From positions 186,001-250,000 of the forward strand of contig NZ_JAUOTP010000005.1 of assembly GCF_030546695.1 (NCBI RefSeq): a stretch of 64,000 nucleotides of DNA, in the 5' to 3' direction. Source of the stretch: Sphingomonas natans. GTDB taxonomy: Bacteria; Pseudomonadota; Alphaproteobacteria; Sphingomonadales; Sphingomonadaceae. The notes below the pieces were generated by a model. It was not told the DNA's origin and made no database searches. It saw nothing but the letters and a program-made list of their open reading frames with translations. Position numbers and translations under genes: made by a program. Of the stretch, positions 1 through 10,137 are shown piece by piece (position 1 is the first letter of the stretch; the number at the start of each line of letters is the position of its first letter).

Positions 1-1
1 G

Positions 2-202
2 CAAGCGGGCACCGAGGGCGTGACCATCCGGCTGTTCGAACATGAAGATCAGCTTCTCACCGATTTCGCCATCGCGGAACGGGAGACGTTGATCGGGCTG
101 ATCCGCGGATCGAAACCTGGGAGCAGCCACCCGGCAAATAAGAAAGCCGATCACGCTGCTGAGGGCCTTGCTTCGGCGCGTCCGTTTGGTTATTTCTCAT
201 AA
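2..202 (+). CDS. C-terminal part of an unidentified protein (cut by window start)
   Basis: An open frame enters from the left edge and stops at TAA 200-202, giving about 66 visible residues. The stretch LFEHEDQLLTDFAIAERETL followed by LIGLIR is helical and resembles the last helix of MarR-type regulators (a C-terminal dimerisation helix with an ER-T-L--LIR pattern). The last 30 residues are low in hydrophobics and do not look family-like, so the original end may have been altered. A regulator next to pobA would make sense, but this is inference. The DNA-binding part, if any, lies outside the window. Confidence 0.35.
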   Translation, partial: QAGTEGVTIRLFEHEDQLLTDFAIAERETLIGLIRGSKPGSSHPANKKADHAAEGLASARPFGYFS

Positions 203-222
203 CAATAATTGAGGGGACTATC

Positions 223-1555
<1,333 letters not shown>

Positions 1556-2191
1556 CAGGCGTATGAGGTGCGAGTAGCGAAGCCCTCGCTCACGCGCCGC
1601 TTTCTACTTGCCTCTCGCAAGCTCGCTGTCCTCCTGATCAGCATCTATCATCTGAGCCCGCCAAAAAGTGGGCTGTGCTTTGCGGTCGCGCCGGTGATCG
1701 TCGCGGGCACACTGTTCCTGCGCGGGATGTAGCCGCGCCGGCCGGGAGCGGTTGTTCCACTATCCACGCCTGCCTCCTAACGGCGGCGTCGCGCCTGACC
1801 GGGACTTCCGTATGGCCGGGCTGTACGATTTGGGCCTCGTGGGGCCGGTAATGCTCATCGGCAGCGGCATCGCTACTCCGATCATGCTCGCCACCGGACT
1901 GTGCGCAGAGCCGGGTGTCGCCGGCACCGCCTCCAGCATGATCGGCGCAAGCCAGATACTCATCAGGGCCGGACTGTCCACGCCGCTGTTTGAGATCGGC
2001 GCATCATTGCGTGTCACGCTTCTCGCGTGACCGTACCAACCCTTGCTAGCCGACGGCCTGCTCATCGTCGTAGGCCTCACGGACCGGAGGTCAGCCTCCG
2101 GATCCTCAGACATCCTCGAGAACGGGCCTTGAGGCGACGCAATAAATCGCGGAACGCAGCCTTTCACGCGTATCGATCGCTCGCCGCGGAC
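1556..2191. other. Gene-poor, degraded stretch downstream of pobA
   Basis: These 636 bases hold no intact gene. A 54-codon frame from GTG 1568 to TAG 1732 contains hydrophobic segments (KLAVLLISIY and FAVAPVIVAGTLFL) like membrane-protein debris. The clearest remnant is the MFS fragment listed separately at 1752-2030. Nothing recognisable lies between 2031 and 2191. The stretch looks like the scar of deletions between pobA and the minus-strand hydrolase operon. Confidence 0.5.
1752..2030 (+). pseudogene. Fragment of an MFS drug/metabolite exporter (Bcr/CflA-like)
   Basis: The 92-codon frame carries a segment beginning GLVGPVMLIGSGIATPIMLA and continuing with GVAGTASSMIGASQ. This is the pattern of the distal transmembrane helices of Bcr/CflA-type transporters, where a conserved -P----A-----AGTAS- motif joins two helices. 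Only about one fifth of a normal 390-400 residue transporter is present and the N-terminal half is missing. A complete Bcr/CflA-type gene lies at 18304-19482 with the comparable GRAGTAVSIYGALQ segment. I read this as a truncated pseudogene. A short unrelated membrane protein is less likely. Confidence 0.45.
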
Positions 2192-3163
2192 TCAGAAAAT
2201 TCCCTTGCGCTCAACTGTCCAGTGTGAACGCCGGCAAAGTCCGCACTCGGCGCCTGCGAACATCGCTCCGGCTCGGCTGTCACGCTTCAATTGCCAATCG
2301 AGCCAGTTGACCACGACCACGCCATATTCGCCGCCGTGCGGCGCCGTATAGAACGTGCCGCCATGCCCTACCGGCAGCCACGCGAAGAGCGCCGGCACGG
2401 CGGTGATCCGATCGAAATCGTCCTTGGCATTTTCGTAGGCGATGTCCGCCGGCCCGCCATTCACATAGGCGACGGGCCCGTGAATGTCGGCGAGCTGCGC
2501 CTTCGTCACCGAGATCTGGCTCCGGCCCGAACTGGTGCCGCGATTATAGACGCCGCTGCTGAGCACCATGCTCGTCCTCACGCGCGGATCGGCGGCGACG
2601 GCGATCGCCTGCAGCCCGCCGCAGCTATGCCCCATCACCGCGACCGCCTGCGGATCGAGGCGCCCATAGAAAGCGCTCAGCTTGCGGCCATTCTCCGCCA
2701 GCGCCCAATCCAGCCCCTGCACGATCTGCGACGCCTGCGTCTCGTCGGGCAGCTGCCGCGGCGGGACGACGCCCGGTGCGCCGGCGGGCGGCGTAGGCGT
2801 GGTCGAGAAGGCCGGCGCGGGGCGCAACGGTTCCTCGCGCCGCGCATGGCCGGCAGCGACGACGAGGTAGCCGTGCGACGCGACCTCGCGCAGGAAGCCC
2901 GCATAAGCGAGGCCGTTGTCCCGGCACGCGCCATTGCCCCAGAGTACAATCGGCATCTTGGCCCTGGGCAGCGCCTGCGGACGATAGATGGTGTGATCGT
3001 CCAGCGAGGCCGGCACCTCGGCCACCGCCGGATACGCACCGCTGCCGCCCGGCGATCCGATCACGCCCGGCGGCAGCGCGGGGGCGGGGGGCGGCACATC
3101 CTGCGCCTGAGCGACGGCGACGAGCCCGACACCCGCCAGAATGGAGAACAGCATCCTCTTCAT
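2192..3163 (-). CDS. Exported alpha/beta hydrolase
   Basis: A 323-residue protein with a clear signal peptide (MKRMLFSILAGVGLVAVAQA, residues 1-20) and an alpha/beta-hydrolase nucleophile elbow GHSCGG with Ser180. Upstream, VLWGNGAC and HGYLVVAAG fit the oxyanion and early-strand region of dienelactone-hydrolase/chlorophyllase-like enzymes. Later, HGGTF supplies a likely catalytic His, and a Cys-x-x-Cys segment near the C-terminus may form a disulfide. The frame is open further upstream into the neighbouring gene, but the ATG at 3163 gives the signal peptide and lies 14 bases after the preceding stop, so I chose it. It is the last gene of a TonB receptor/CocE/hydrolase operon. It probably cleaves esters in the periplasm; the substrate is unknown. 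Confidence 0.8.
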   Translation of the reverse strand: MKRMLFSILAGVGLVAVAQAQDVPPPAPALPPGVIGSPGGSGAYPAVAEVPASLDDHTIYRPQALPRAKMPIVLWGNGACRDNGLAYAGFLREVASHGYLVVAAGHARREEPLRPAPAFSTTPTPPAGAPGVVPPRQLPDETQASQIVQGLDWALAENGRKLSAFYGRLDPQAVAVMGHSCGGLQAIAVAADPRVRTSMVLSSGVYNRGTSSGRSQISVTKAQLADIHGPVAYVNGGPADIAYENAKDDFDRITAVPALFAWLPVGHGGTFYTAPHGGEYGVVVVNWLDWQLKRDSRAGAMFAGAECGLCRRSHWTVERKGIF

Positions 3164-3177
3164 CGTCACAGTGCCTT

Positions 3178-4926
3178 TCAACGAGGGATGACGGGCAGGT
3201 CGACCGCCGAGGGGTGGGCGGCGTCCGCATAGACGCTGATCGTCTTGGCCAGCCCCGGATCCCGCGCCCGCTGGCGGGGATCCGCGCCGGTGATCGTCAG
3301 CTGGACGCGATGCCCCGCCTTGAAGATGTACGAGGTTGGCATCAGGTCGATGTCCAGCTTGACCGGCTCGCCGGGGGTGAGCGGCGCGGCATCCTCGGCG
3401 AAGGCGCGATGCCACGGCACACCCGTCGGCATCGCCCACGGCGCGGTCGTCGTCGCGCGCAGCGACGCCTTGAGCCGCCCCTCGGTGACGACCACGACCG
3501 TCCCGTCCAGCGCGACATCCTCGAGATAGGCGAACACATCCGCATCGCGCGCGTCGGCGGCCATCCAGACGGTGGCGACCGGATGCCCGGTGACTTCCTT
3601 GTTCGCGCCGAGCACCTTGTCGGCAAAGCTGACGCCCGCGCCCGCATTGTGGCACGGCTGGGCGAACGGCCCGTCATTCTCGGTCGGGCAATGCACGTCA
3701 TAGTTGACCGCAAAGCTGGCGGGCTTGGCGCTGCCGGCCCGTTCCCCGAGCGTCCCCGCCCCGAAGAAGCGCCGCTCGGTCCGCGTGCCGGCCAGCGGCC
3801 AGCTCGTGGTCGTCCGCCACGCCGTCGCGGCGGGCGCCCCGATCGTGAAATAATGGATCGGCGGCTCGCTTGTGAAGCCGGTGTCGATGCCCTTCAGCTC
3901 GGCATCGAAGAAGCGGTGGACCTCCTCGAACAGCGGAAAGTCGTCGTTCGTGCAATGCTGCCACGGGCCGATCAGGATGCGCGCGTCGGGCACGTTCATC
4001 CGCGCGATCAGCCCCTGGTCGCGCAACTCGTCATACCAGCCGCCGAGAATGTAGAGCGCCACGCCCGACCGCCGGATCTGGTCGGCATAATCGGCGGCGC
4101 TGCCTTCCTGCCAGAAGCGGCTGGCGACCAGCGACGAGAAGCTGTCGCGATAGGGCAGCTGCTTCCACATCTCGAGCAGGTTGGTGGAGCGCTGATGCTC
4201 CTCCGCCGCCTGGCGCAGCATCGTTTTGTCCGCATCGCCCTCGACCGGGACCGTATCCATGTCCTGCGCGATCGTCCGCGACGGCCCCGTCCCCCATTGC
4301 GCGAAGATGCCGCCGCGCCGGAACGGATCATATTTGTGCCACGAGAAGCAGCCCGCGAAGACCGCCTTCAGCGCGGGCGGCCGCACCGTGATCGCGTGCA
4401 TCGCCGCGTCGCCCGTATTTGAGCAGCCATAGATGCCGACCTTGCCGTCCGACCAGGGCTGCGCGGCCAGCCACTGCGTGATCTCGTACGCGTCCTGCGC
4501 CTCGTTGCGATCGTGATAGCCGCGCCGCTCGCCGAACGACTGGCCGTTGCCGCGCCGCGCGATCTGCACGACGACATAGCCATATTTGGCGAGGTTCGGC
4601 AGGTCGCGCAGCCCCGGCTCGGTGCCTCGGCGCGTCGGATCCGGCGCGATATTGAGCGCGCCGTGCCAGATCACCGGAAAGCGACCGTCCGCCGCCTTCC
4701 CGCCGCGCGCCGGCCGGTCGATGCGCAGCGCGATCTTCACCCCGTCGCGCATCGGCAGATAGAGGCTGTGCGAGACGATCTCGGGAAAGGCTTCCAGCGG
4801 CGCATAATGCCCGAAGGATGGCGCGGATGTCGTGGCCGGTGGCGGCGCGGACGAGACTGGCTCGGCGCGCGCCGCCGACACGCCCGCGAAGGCCAGCGCC
4901 AGCGCAACCAGCAGTCGGCGCATCAC
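3178..4926 (-). CDS. Exported CocE/NonD-type X-Pro dipeptidyl-peptidase-like serine hydrolase
   Basis: A 582-residue protein of the CocE/NonD (S15-like) family. It has a signal peptide (MMRRLLVALALAFAGVSAARA), an alpha/beta-hydrolase domain over about 50-345 and a C-terminal jelly-roll domain over about 360-580. The likely triad is Ser169 in GCSNTG, Asp299 in GGWYDE and His324 in GPWQHCT, in the order and spacing of cocaine esterase-type enzymes. Known members hydrolyse esters, beta-lactam side chains or X-Pro peptides. The start codon overlaps the stop of the TonB receptor (ATGA, 4923-4926), so the two are translationally coupled. The enzyme probably hydrolyses what the receptor imports into the periplasm. 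Confidence 0.88.
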   Translation of the reverse strand: MMRRLLVALALAFAGVSAARAEPVSSAPPPATTSAPSFGHYAPLEAFPEIVSHSLYLPMRDGVKIALRIDRPARGGKAADGRFPVIWHGALNIAPDPTRRGTEPGLRDLPNLAKYGYVVVQIARRGNGQSFGERRGYHDRNEAQDAYEITQWLAAQPWSDGKVGIYGCSNTGDAAMHAITVRPPALKAVFAGCFSWHKYDPFRRGGIFAQWGTGPSRTIAQDMDTVPVEGDADKTMLRQAAEEHQRSTNLLEMWKQLPYRDSFSSLVASRFWQEGSAADYADQIRRSGVALYILGGWYDELRDQGLIARMNVPDARILIGPWQHCTNDDFPLFEEVHRFFDAELKGIDTGFTSEPPIHYFTIGAPAATAWRTTTSWPLAGTRTERRFFGAGTLGERAGSAKPASFAVNYDVHCPTENDGPFAQPCHNAGAGVSFADKVLGANKEVTGHPVATVWMAADARDADVFAYLEDVALDGTVVVVTEGRLKASLRATTTAPWAMPTGVPWHRAFAEDAAPLTPGEPVKLDIDLMPTSYIFKAGHRVQLTITGADPRQRARDPGLAKTISVYADAAHPSAVDLPVIPR

Positions 4927-7652
4927 CAGGTCTTCCGAACGCTCACCGCCAGCATCCGCCCAACCGGGTTGGCCGCAGTCGCGTCATAGCCGCCGCTGCC
5001 GTTACCCGAGGGCGCGATGTTCACATAAGGCGGGTCGATGTCGAAGAGGTTGCGCACCTCGAAGCCGACCACGAGCTTGCCGCCCGTGAAGCGCTTCGAT
5101 CCGTCGCCGTCGATCGTCCAGCCGACGCTGAAGTCGATCGGCGTATAGCTCTTCACCGACTCCACCGGGGTCACGGCGTTGTTGGTGTAACCGCCGACAT
5201 GCGTCGCGGTCAGCTGCATGCGCACGTCCTTGTAATCCCAGGTAACGCTGCCGCGCGCCTTGAACTTCAACGGGAAGAAGATCGTGTTCTTGCGATCGAT
5301 GAGCGTGCCGTTGGGCGAGATCGCCGCCTCGAACCGGGTCAAATAGGTCGCGTTCGCATTGAGCGTGAAGGTGCCGGCAGTCTGCGTCGGCACGCGCCAA
5401 TTGGCCGTGAAATCGAGGCCTTCGGTATAGGACACGCCGAGATTCTGGTTCCGCCCGTCCACGAACAACGTCACGTTGTTCGGCGATCCACCCGGAAAGG
5501 CACCCGACGAAAGCGTGATGCCCTGCGCCAGCAACTCCAGCACGCGATCGCGCGCCGCCGTACCCCGTAGGATGATGTTCGTGCCCGCAAACTGCGCCTC
5601 GCGCGACAGGATCGCGAGATCGGACAAATAGGTGTCGACCTGGTTGCTATATTTGACGTTGAAGTAGGTCGCGCTGAGGCGAAGCCGCGACGTCACGTCC
5701 CAATCCGCGCCCGTGGACCAGGTCGTCGCCTCTTCAGGCGCAAGGCCGAGGTTCGCACCCGACAAGGCCACGCCGATGATCGGCGCGCCCGCCGGGTTCT
5801 GGTAGGTCTGTACGAACAGATTGTTCGAATTGCCGTAGATCTGCGTGATCAGGGGCGCGCGGAACGATGTGCCGTAGCTGCCGCGCAGCGTGAAGCCGCG
5901 CACCGGCGACCAGTTGACGCCGAACTTCGGGTTGGTCGTCTTACCGACATCGCTATATTTGTCGTAGCGGACGGCGGCGTCGATCTCGAGCCGCTGGAAG
6001 CCCGGTATCGCGTTGCCGGAGCCGAAGATCGGCACGAGCAGTTCGGCATAGCCGGAATTCACTTCGCGATGGAAACGGCGGAAGACGACGGGCGTGCCGA
6101 CTGCGCCCCGGCCATTGCCGAGGTCCGTCTGGATCTTCTGTCCTTCATAGCCCGCTGCCAGTTTAACATCGCCGCCGGGCAGGCTGAGCAACGTGCCGTT
6201 GAGCCGCGCCTCATAGCCGTTGAACTGGTTGAGCGTCGGCGAGAAGGAGACGAAATTGCTGATCGCCGCCAACGTCGCGGCGCTGGTGCGGCCGAGGCCA
6301 TAGGGATCGAACGCCGTCGCCGGATTGTTGCTGGCAAGCGCCGCGTTCAGCGCGGCGTTGTTGAGCCCGCGATAGCTGTTCGACTGGTCGTTGCCGCGCC
6401 CGTAGGTGAAGATGCCCTCCAGCTGCCAGTTCTGCGGCAGTTTGATGCGCACGCCCGGCGTCACCTCCCAATTGCGCGCCCGTCCCGGATTCACGTTGAG
6501 CGGCAGATCGCGCAGGAAATTGTAGCCGAGCGTATAACTCGTGCCGGTAAAGCCCGCCGGGCGGACGAAGAAAGCGTTGGTCTGCGGCACGGTCAGCGTC
6601 GCCGAGGCGGACGCGGGAAGACGCGAGAATTTGCGCCTTGTGTAGAAGCCGTCGGCGAACACCGTCAGCCAGTCGTTCACCTCCTGCGTGAAGGTGAAGT
6701 TGGACGAGATATATTCCTGTTTCGGGAACAGGTCCTGGCCGATCACGTCATCGCACAAATTGGTCGTGCCCGCGACGAGCGAGCCCGCAGTCGCTTGGGT
6801 TACGCCCGCCGTAGGAATGGCATAGTTGATGCCGTTCGCGGTGATCGTCCCCGGATTGCAGCGGTTGACGCGATAGTCGCGGCCACCCGATCCGGTCTGG
6901 TTCGATCGGAAGAAGGTCCGGTCGTCGCCGCTCAGGTTCGACCGGCGGACCCATTCGCCCGCGACCATGAACTGACCGGTGCTCCACACCTTACCGAGCG
7001 CCAGGCCCGTCTGATATTCGGTGAAGTCGCCGCTGTCGGAAATGCCCGCGCGCGCCGACATCTCGCCGCCGTCGAGCGTACGGCGCGGGATGAGATTGAC
7101 CACGCCCGCCACAGCGTCCGAGCCGTAGATGGCGGACGCGCCGTCGGCGACCACCTCGACCCGCTCCAGCCCGAGCGTCGGGATCGCGGAGGGGTCGAAG
7201 GCGCGGCTGTTGTTGACGGCGCGGTGGCCGTCGACGAGGATCAGCGTCGCATAGGGGCCGATGCCGCGCAGGTTGACGCTGTTGCCATAGGTGATGTTGC
7301 CGTTGCCGCCCGATTGGCCGCGCGAATTTTCCGAAACGCCGAGATCGAAGACCTGCGGGATCTGGCGGATCAGGCGATCGGTGGTGACCGCGCCCGAGGC
7401 GACGACGTCGTTGCGGCCGAGCGAGATCACCGACGAGCCGACCGGGGCTGCGCCGCGAAGACGGCTGCCTGTCACGATGATGTCTTCGGCCTGCGTGACC
7501 TGCGTCGGCCCGGCTGCGGGCGCGTCCCCGGCGATCGGCGTCTCGGCCGGCGGCGGCGTGGTCTGCGAAAAGACAGGGGCACCCGCGGCCCCAAGCGCAA
7601 GCGCCAGAACCGAAACCGACATGCGGAAACGCTGCTGAGCCATCCTTATCAT
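4923..7652 (-). CDS. TonB-dependent outer-membrane receptor (first gene of hydrolase operon)
   Basis: A 909-residue receptor with a signal peptide ending near PVFSQ (about residue 30). A plug domain begins with EDIIVTGSRLRG and contains NLRGIGPYATLILVDGHR and GSDAVAGVVNLIPRR. A 22-strand barrel is expected to about the end. The last residue is Trp (SVRKTW), aromatic as required for BAM-dependent assembly although Phe is more usual. It heads an operon with the CocE-type enzyme and alpha/beta hydrolase, which suggests uptake of an organic ester or amide rather than iron. The MarR gene at 7767-8279 ends 115 bases upstream, and a palindrome at 7721-7730 lies between them. Confidence 0.92.
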   Translation of the reverse strand: MIRMAQQRFRMSVSVLALALGAAGAPVFSQTTPPPAETPIAGDAPAAGPTQVTQAEDIIVTGSRLRGAAPVGSSVISLGRNDVVASGAVTTDRLIRQIPQVFDLGVSENSRGQSGGNGNITYGNSVNLRGIGPYATLILVDGHRAVNNSRAFDPSAIPTLGLERVEVVADGASAIYGSDAVAGVVNLIPRRTLDGGEMSARAGISDSGDFTEYQTGLALGKVWSTGQFMVAGEWVRRSNLSGDDRTFFRSNQTGSGGRDYRVNRCNPGTITANGINYAIPTAGVTQATAGSLVAGTTNLCDDVIGQDLFPKQEYISSNFTFTQEVNDWLTVFADGFYTRRKFSRLPASASATLTVPQTNAFFVRPAGFTGTSYTLGYNFLRDLPLNVNPGRARNWEVTPGVRIKLPQNWQLEGIFTYGRGNDQSNSYRGLNNAALNAALASNNPATAFDPYGLGRTSAATLAAISNFVSFSPTLNQFNGYEARLNGTLLSLPGGDVKLAAGYEGQKIQTDLGNGRGAVGTPVVFRRFHREVNSGYAELLVPIFGSGNAIPGFQRLEIDAAVRYDKYSDVGKTTNPKFGVNWSPVRGFTLRGSYGTSFRAPLITQIYGNSNNLFVQTYQNPAGAPIIGVALSGANLGLAPEEATTWSTGADWDVTSRLRLSATYFNVKYSNQVDTYLSDLAILSREAQFAGTNIILRGTAARDRVLELLAQGITLSSGAFPGGSPNNVTLFVDGRNQNLGVSYTEGLDFTANWRVPTQTAGTFTLNANATYLTRFEAAISPNGTLIDRKNTIFFPLKFKARGSVTWDYKDVRMQLTATHVGGYTNNAVTPVESVKSYTPIDFSVGWTIDGDGSKRFTGGKLVVGFEVRNLFDIDPPYVNIAPSGNGSGGYDATAANPVGRMLAVSVRKTW

Positions 7653-7720
7653 CCTCCCGATCGGGCGGAGCTTTTGCTCTCGCCATGCACCGGGCTTTGC
7701 GCCTCGGCATCGTCAATCTG

Positions 7721-7730
7721 GATCTAGATC
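7721..7730. promoter_or_regulatory. Perfect 10-bp palindrome GATCTAGATC upstream of the TonB receptor
   Basis: The sequence GATCTAGATC reads the same on both strands and lies 69 bases upstream of the receptor start. It is a candidate operator or part of the promoter. I cannot tie it to a specific regulator; the adjacent MarR gene is one option. Confidence 0.25.
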
Positions 7731-7766
7731 GTGGTGACTGTCAACCGTTTTTGCGATGCGGCATAA

Positions 7767-8279
7767 CTACTCGAGAGCGAGGCAGATCTCGTACATCCGA
7801 TCCAACAGCCGATTGAGTACGCGCAATTCCTCGCCCGTCAGACGGCTAAGCACACGATCTTCGATCACCGACAGGTGATCGAGCAGCATTGTCAGGAACG
7901 CCTCGCCTTCCGGAGTCGTGAACAAGGCGTGCCGCCGCCGATCGCCTTCGGCCGGCACGCGGCGCGCGAAGCCGCGACGCTCGAGCTCGTTGACGATCAG
8001 CACCGCCGCCGACTTGTCGAGCAGCACCGCCTTCGCCGCTTCGGACTGCGAGATCCCGGGGTTCGCACTGATTAGCGCCAGCGTCGACATCATGCCCGAA
8101 CGCAGCCCTTGCCCCACCATAGCGGTGCCGAAATCGCGTCCGAAGTGCGTCTGGATTCGCCGCAGCCGGAAGCCGACGAGATCGCCGAGCCGCCCCAACT
8201 GGAGCGAGTCGCGCGCGGTACCGGCAGTTTCCGCGTCATTCACCGGCACAGCTTCTTCCGATTCTCTTCGCTTGACCAT
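7767..8279 (-). CDS. MarR-family transcriptional regulator
   Basis: A 170-residue winged-helix regulator. The core NPGISQSEAAKAVLLDKSAA is the HTH region (about residues 75-95), followed by the wing pattern LERRGFARRVPAEGDRRRHA that is diagnostic for MarR, and a C-terminal helix for dimerisation. MarR proteins usually repress an adjacent divergent operon and release DNA on binding a small aromatic or CoA-thioester ligand. This gene is divergent from the TRAP/CoA-transferase operon, with 61 bases between the two starts, so that operon is its most likely target. The TonB receptor behind it (start 7652) is on the same strand and could be a second target. Confidence 0.88.
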   Translation of the reverse strand: MVKRRESEEAVPVNDAETAGTARDSLQLGRLGDLVGFRLRRIQTHFGRDFGTAMVGQGLRSGMMSTLALISANPGISQSEAAKAVLLDKSAAVLIVNELERRGFARRVPAEGDRRRHALFTTPEGEAFLTMLLDHLSVIEDRVLSRLTGEELRVLNRLLDRMYEICLALE

Positions 8280-8284
8280 TGGTT

Positions 8285-8296
8285 GTAGAACTCTAC
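8285..8296. promoter_or_regulatory. Near-perfect 12-bp palindrome in the MarR/TRAP intergenic region
   Basis: GTAGAACTCTAC is symmetric except for its two central bases. It lies 6 bases upstream of the marR start and 45 bases before the TRAP start, the usual position of a MarR autoregulatory operator. The assignment to MarR is inference from position only. Confidence 0.3.
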
Positions 8297-8340
8297 TATT
8301 ATCGACAAATAAAAAACGCCATCACCGAGAGGACCTAGCC

Positions 8341-8835
8341 TTGGGAAAGCCAAATCCCGTCGCGGATCGACCGCCGCCGCCCCAAGGGCCGCTGGCGCGG
8401 GCCGCGTTCCTCGTTGGTGGTGCCGGCCTGCTGATCGCCACCCTTATCGATTCGCTCGCCGTGCTCGGTCGCCATACGGGCTTCGCTTTCCTTGGATCGA
8501 TCGAGATCGTCCAGTCCGCCGTCGTCCTCGCCGCGTCGGGCGCGATCATCGTCGCCACGCTCGCGCGCAGCCACGCCGCCGTCCACATCCTCACCGATCG
8601 CCTGTCGCCCGCCGCCGCCGGCCGCCTCGCCCATATCGCCGCCGCGCTCGCGGCGATCGTCTTCCTGTGCATGGCTATCGGTAGCGGCTGGCTGATGGTC
8701 GAAGGCTGGGGCGGGCACGAACGCACCGAATTGCTTCACATTCCGTTCCGCTGGCTGCGCCTGATCTGGACGCTCGCGGCCGCGCTCGTTGCGGTCCTCT
8801 TCCTGATCCAGCCCTGGCGGAGGCGCGGCGCATGA
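8341..8835 (+). CDS. dctQ: TRAP transporter small membrane subunit (DctQ type)
   Basis: About 164 residues with four predicted transmembrane segments (AAFLVGGAGLLIATLIDSLA, IVQSAVVLAASGAIIVATLA, a third around IAAALAAIVFLCMAIGSGW, a fourth around LIWTLAAALVAVLFLI), as in DctQ subunits. I chose the TTG at 8341 because GAGAGGA at 8326-8332 gives a well-placed ribosome-binding site and no ATG fits. The frame is open further upstream but there overlaps the marR gene. The stop overlaps the start of dctM (ATGA at 8832-8835). DctQ forms the membrane complex with DctM and is powered by a sodium gradient. Substrates of the family are organic acids. Confidence 0.82.
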   Translation: MGKPNPVADRPPPPQGPLARAAFLVGGAGLLIATLIDSLAVLGRHTGFAFLGSIEIVQSAVVLAASGAIIVATLARSHAAVHILTDRLSPAAAGRLAHIAAALAAIVFLCMAIGSGWLMVEGWGGHERTELLHIPFRWLRLIWTLAAALVAVLFLIQPWRRRGA

Positions 8836-10133
8836 GCGGTCTGATCGGCCTCCTCGGCATCTTCTGCCTGCTCGGTTTGCTGACGCTCGGCGTGCCGATC
8901 GGCGCCGCGCTCGGCTTTGTCGGCCTGGGCGGCCTCGCGTTGATGATCTCGCCCGAGGCCGCGATCATCAAGCTCGGCGTAATCTCGTTCGAGACCGTCT
9001 CGCGCTACGAGCTCGGCGTGCTGCCGCTTTTCCTGCTCATGGCGCACCTGTGCTTCGCCGCGGGCGCGAGCCGCGACTTCTTCGATGCCGCCGCGCGCTT
9101 CATCGGCCACAAGCGCGGCGGGCTCGCGCTCGCCTCGATCGGCGGGTGCGCGGGCTTCGGCGCGATCAGCGGGTCCAGCCTCGCCACCGTCGCCACGATC
9201 GGCTCGGTCGCGCTCCCCGAAATGCGCCGCGCTGGCTACAAGCCCGGCTTCGCCGCGGGCGCGCTGGCGGCGGGCGGCACGCTCGGCTCGCTCGTGCCGC
9301 CGTCGGGCGCGCTGATCGTGTTCGGCATCATCGCCGAGCAATCGATCGGCAAGCTCTTCGCCGCCTCGATCATCCCCGGAATCAGCCAGGCGCTCTTCTA
9401 CATGGCGACGATCGCGATCCTGTGCGCCTTCCGCCCCGAATTCGGCCCGCCCGCCGCGCGCGCCACCTGGCCCGAGCGCCGCGCCGCCTTCCGCCGCATC
9501 GTCGACGTGCTGTGCCTGATCCTGTTCGTGATCGGCGGGCTCATGATCGGCTGGTTCACGCCGACCGAAGCCGCCTCCGTCGGCGTGATCTGCGCCACCT
9601 TGCTGTGGATCTTCCGCGGCGGCTTCACGCTCGCCGGCTTCGGCGAGGCGCTCGGCTCGACGTTGCGCACCAGCGGCATGATCTATGTCGTCGTCATCGG
9701 TGCGATCCTGTTCGCCGCCTTCATCAGCGTCACCGGCCTCGCCGACCAAGCCGCCAGGGTCGTGACCGATCTCCACGCCAGCCCCACGCTCGCCATCCTC
9801 GCGATGGCCGTGATCCTGCTCGTGCTCGGCTCGTTCCTCGACGGGCTCGCGCTGATGCTGCTGACGACGCCGATCTTCCTGCCGATCGCCGTCAGCCTGC
9901 ACATGAGTCCCGTGTGGTTCGGCATCTTCATCGTCCGCACGATGGAGATCGGCTTCGTCCACCCCCCGCTCGGGCTCAACGTCTACGTGATCCAGGGCAT
10001 CGCCAAGGACATCTCGCTCGGCACGATCTTCCGGGGCGTCGCGCCCTTCCTCGTCGCCGATTTCCTCCATCTGGGCCTGCTGATCGCCTTCCCCGCGCTC
10101 AGCCTGTGGCTCCCCGGCATGACGGCGGGCTGA
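8832..10133 (+). CDS. dctM: TRAP transporter large permease subunit (DctM type)
   Basis: A 433-residue, strongly hydrophobic protein with about 12 transmembrane segments. It has the DctM hallmarks: SLATVATIGSVALPEMRRAG, the GTLGSLVPPSGALIVFG re-entrant motif and a C-terminal RTMEIGFVHPPLGLNVYVIQ region. It is the sodium-coupled translocating subunit and partners with DctQ (overlapping upstream) and the DctP lipoprotein (starting 4 bases downstream). The operon context with CoA-transferases suggests a carboxylic acid that is activated to its CoA ester after import. Confidence 0.92.
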   Translation: MSGLIGLLGIFCLLGLLTLGVPIGAALGFVGLGGLALMISPEAAIIKLGVISFETVSRYELGVLPLFLLMAHLCFAAGASRDFFDAAARFIGHKRGGLALASIGGCAGFGAISGSSLATVATIGSVALPEMRRAGYKPGFAAGALAAGGTLGSLVPPSGALIVFGIIAEQSIGKLFAASIIPGISQALFYMATIAILCAFRPEFGPPAARATWPERRAAFRRIVDVLCLILFVIGGLMIGWFTPTEAASVGVICATLLWIFRGGFTLAGFGEALGSTLRTSGMIYVVVIGAILFAAFISVTGLADQAARVVTDLHASPTLAILAMAVILLVLGSFLDGLALMLLTTPIFLPIAVSLHMSPVWFGIFIVRTMEIGFVHPPLGLNVYVIQGIAKDISLGTIFRGVAPFLVADFLHLGLLIAFPALSLWLPGMTAG

Positions 10134-10137
10134 GGCG

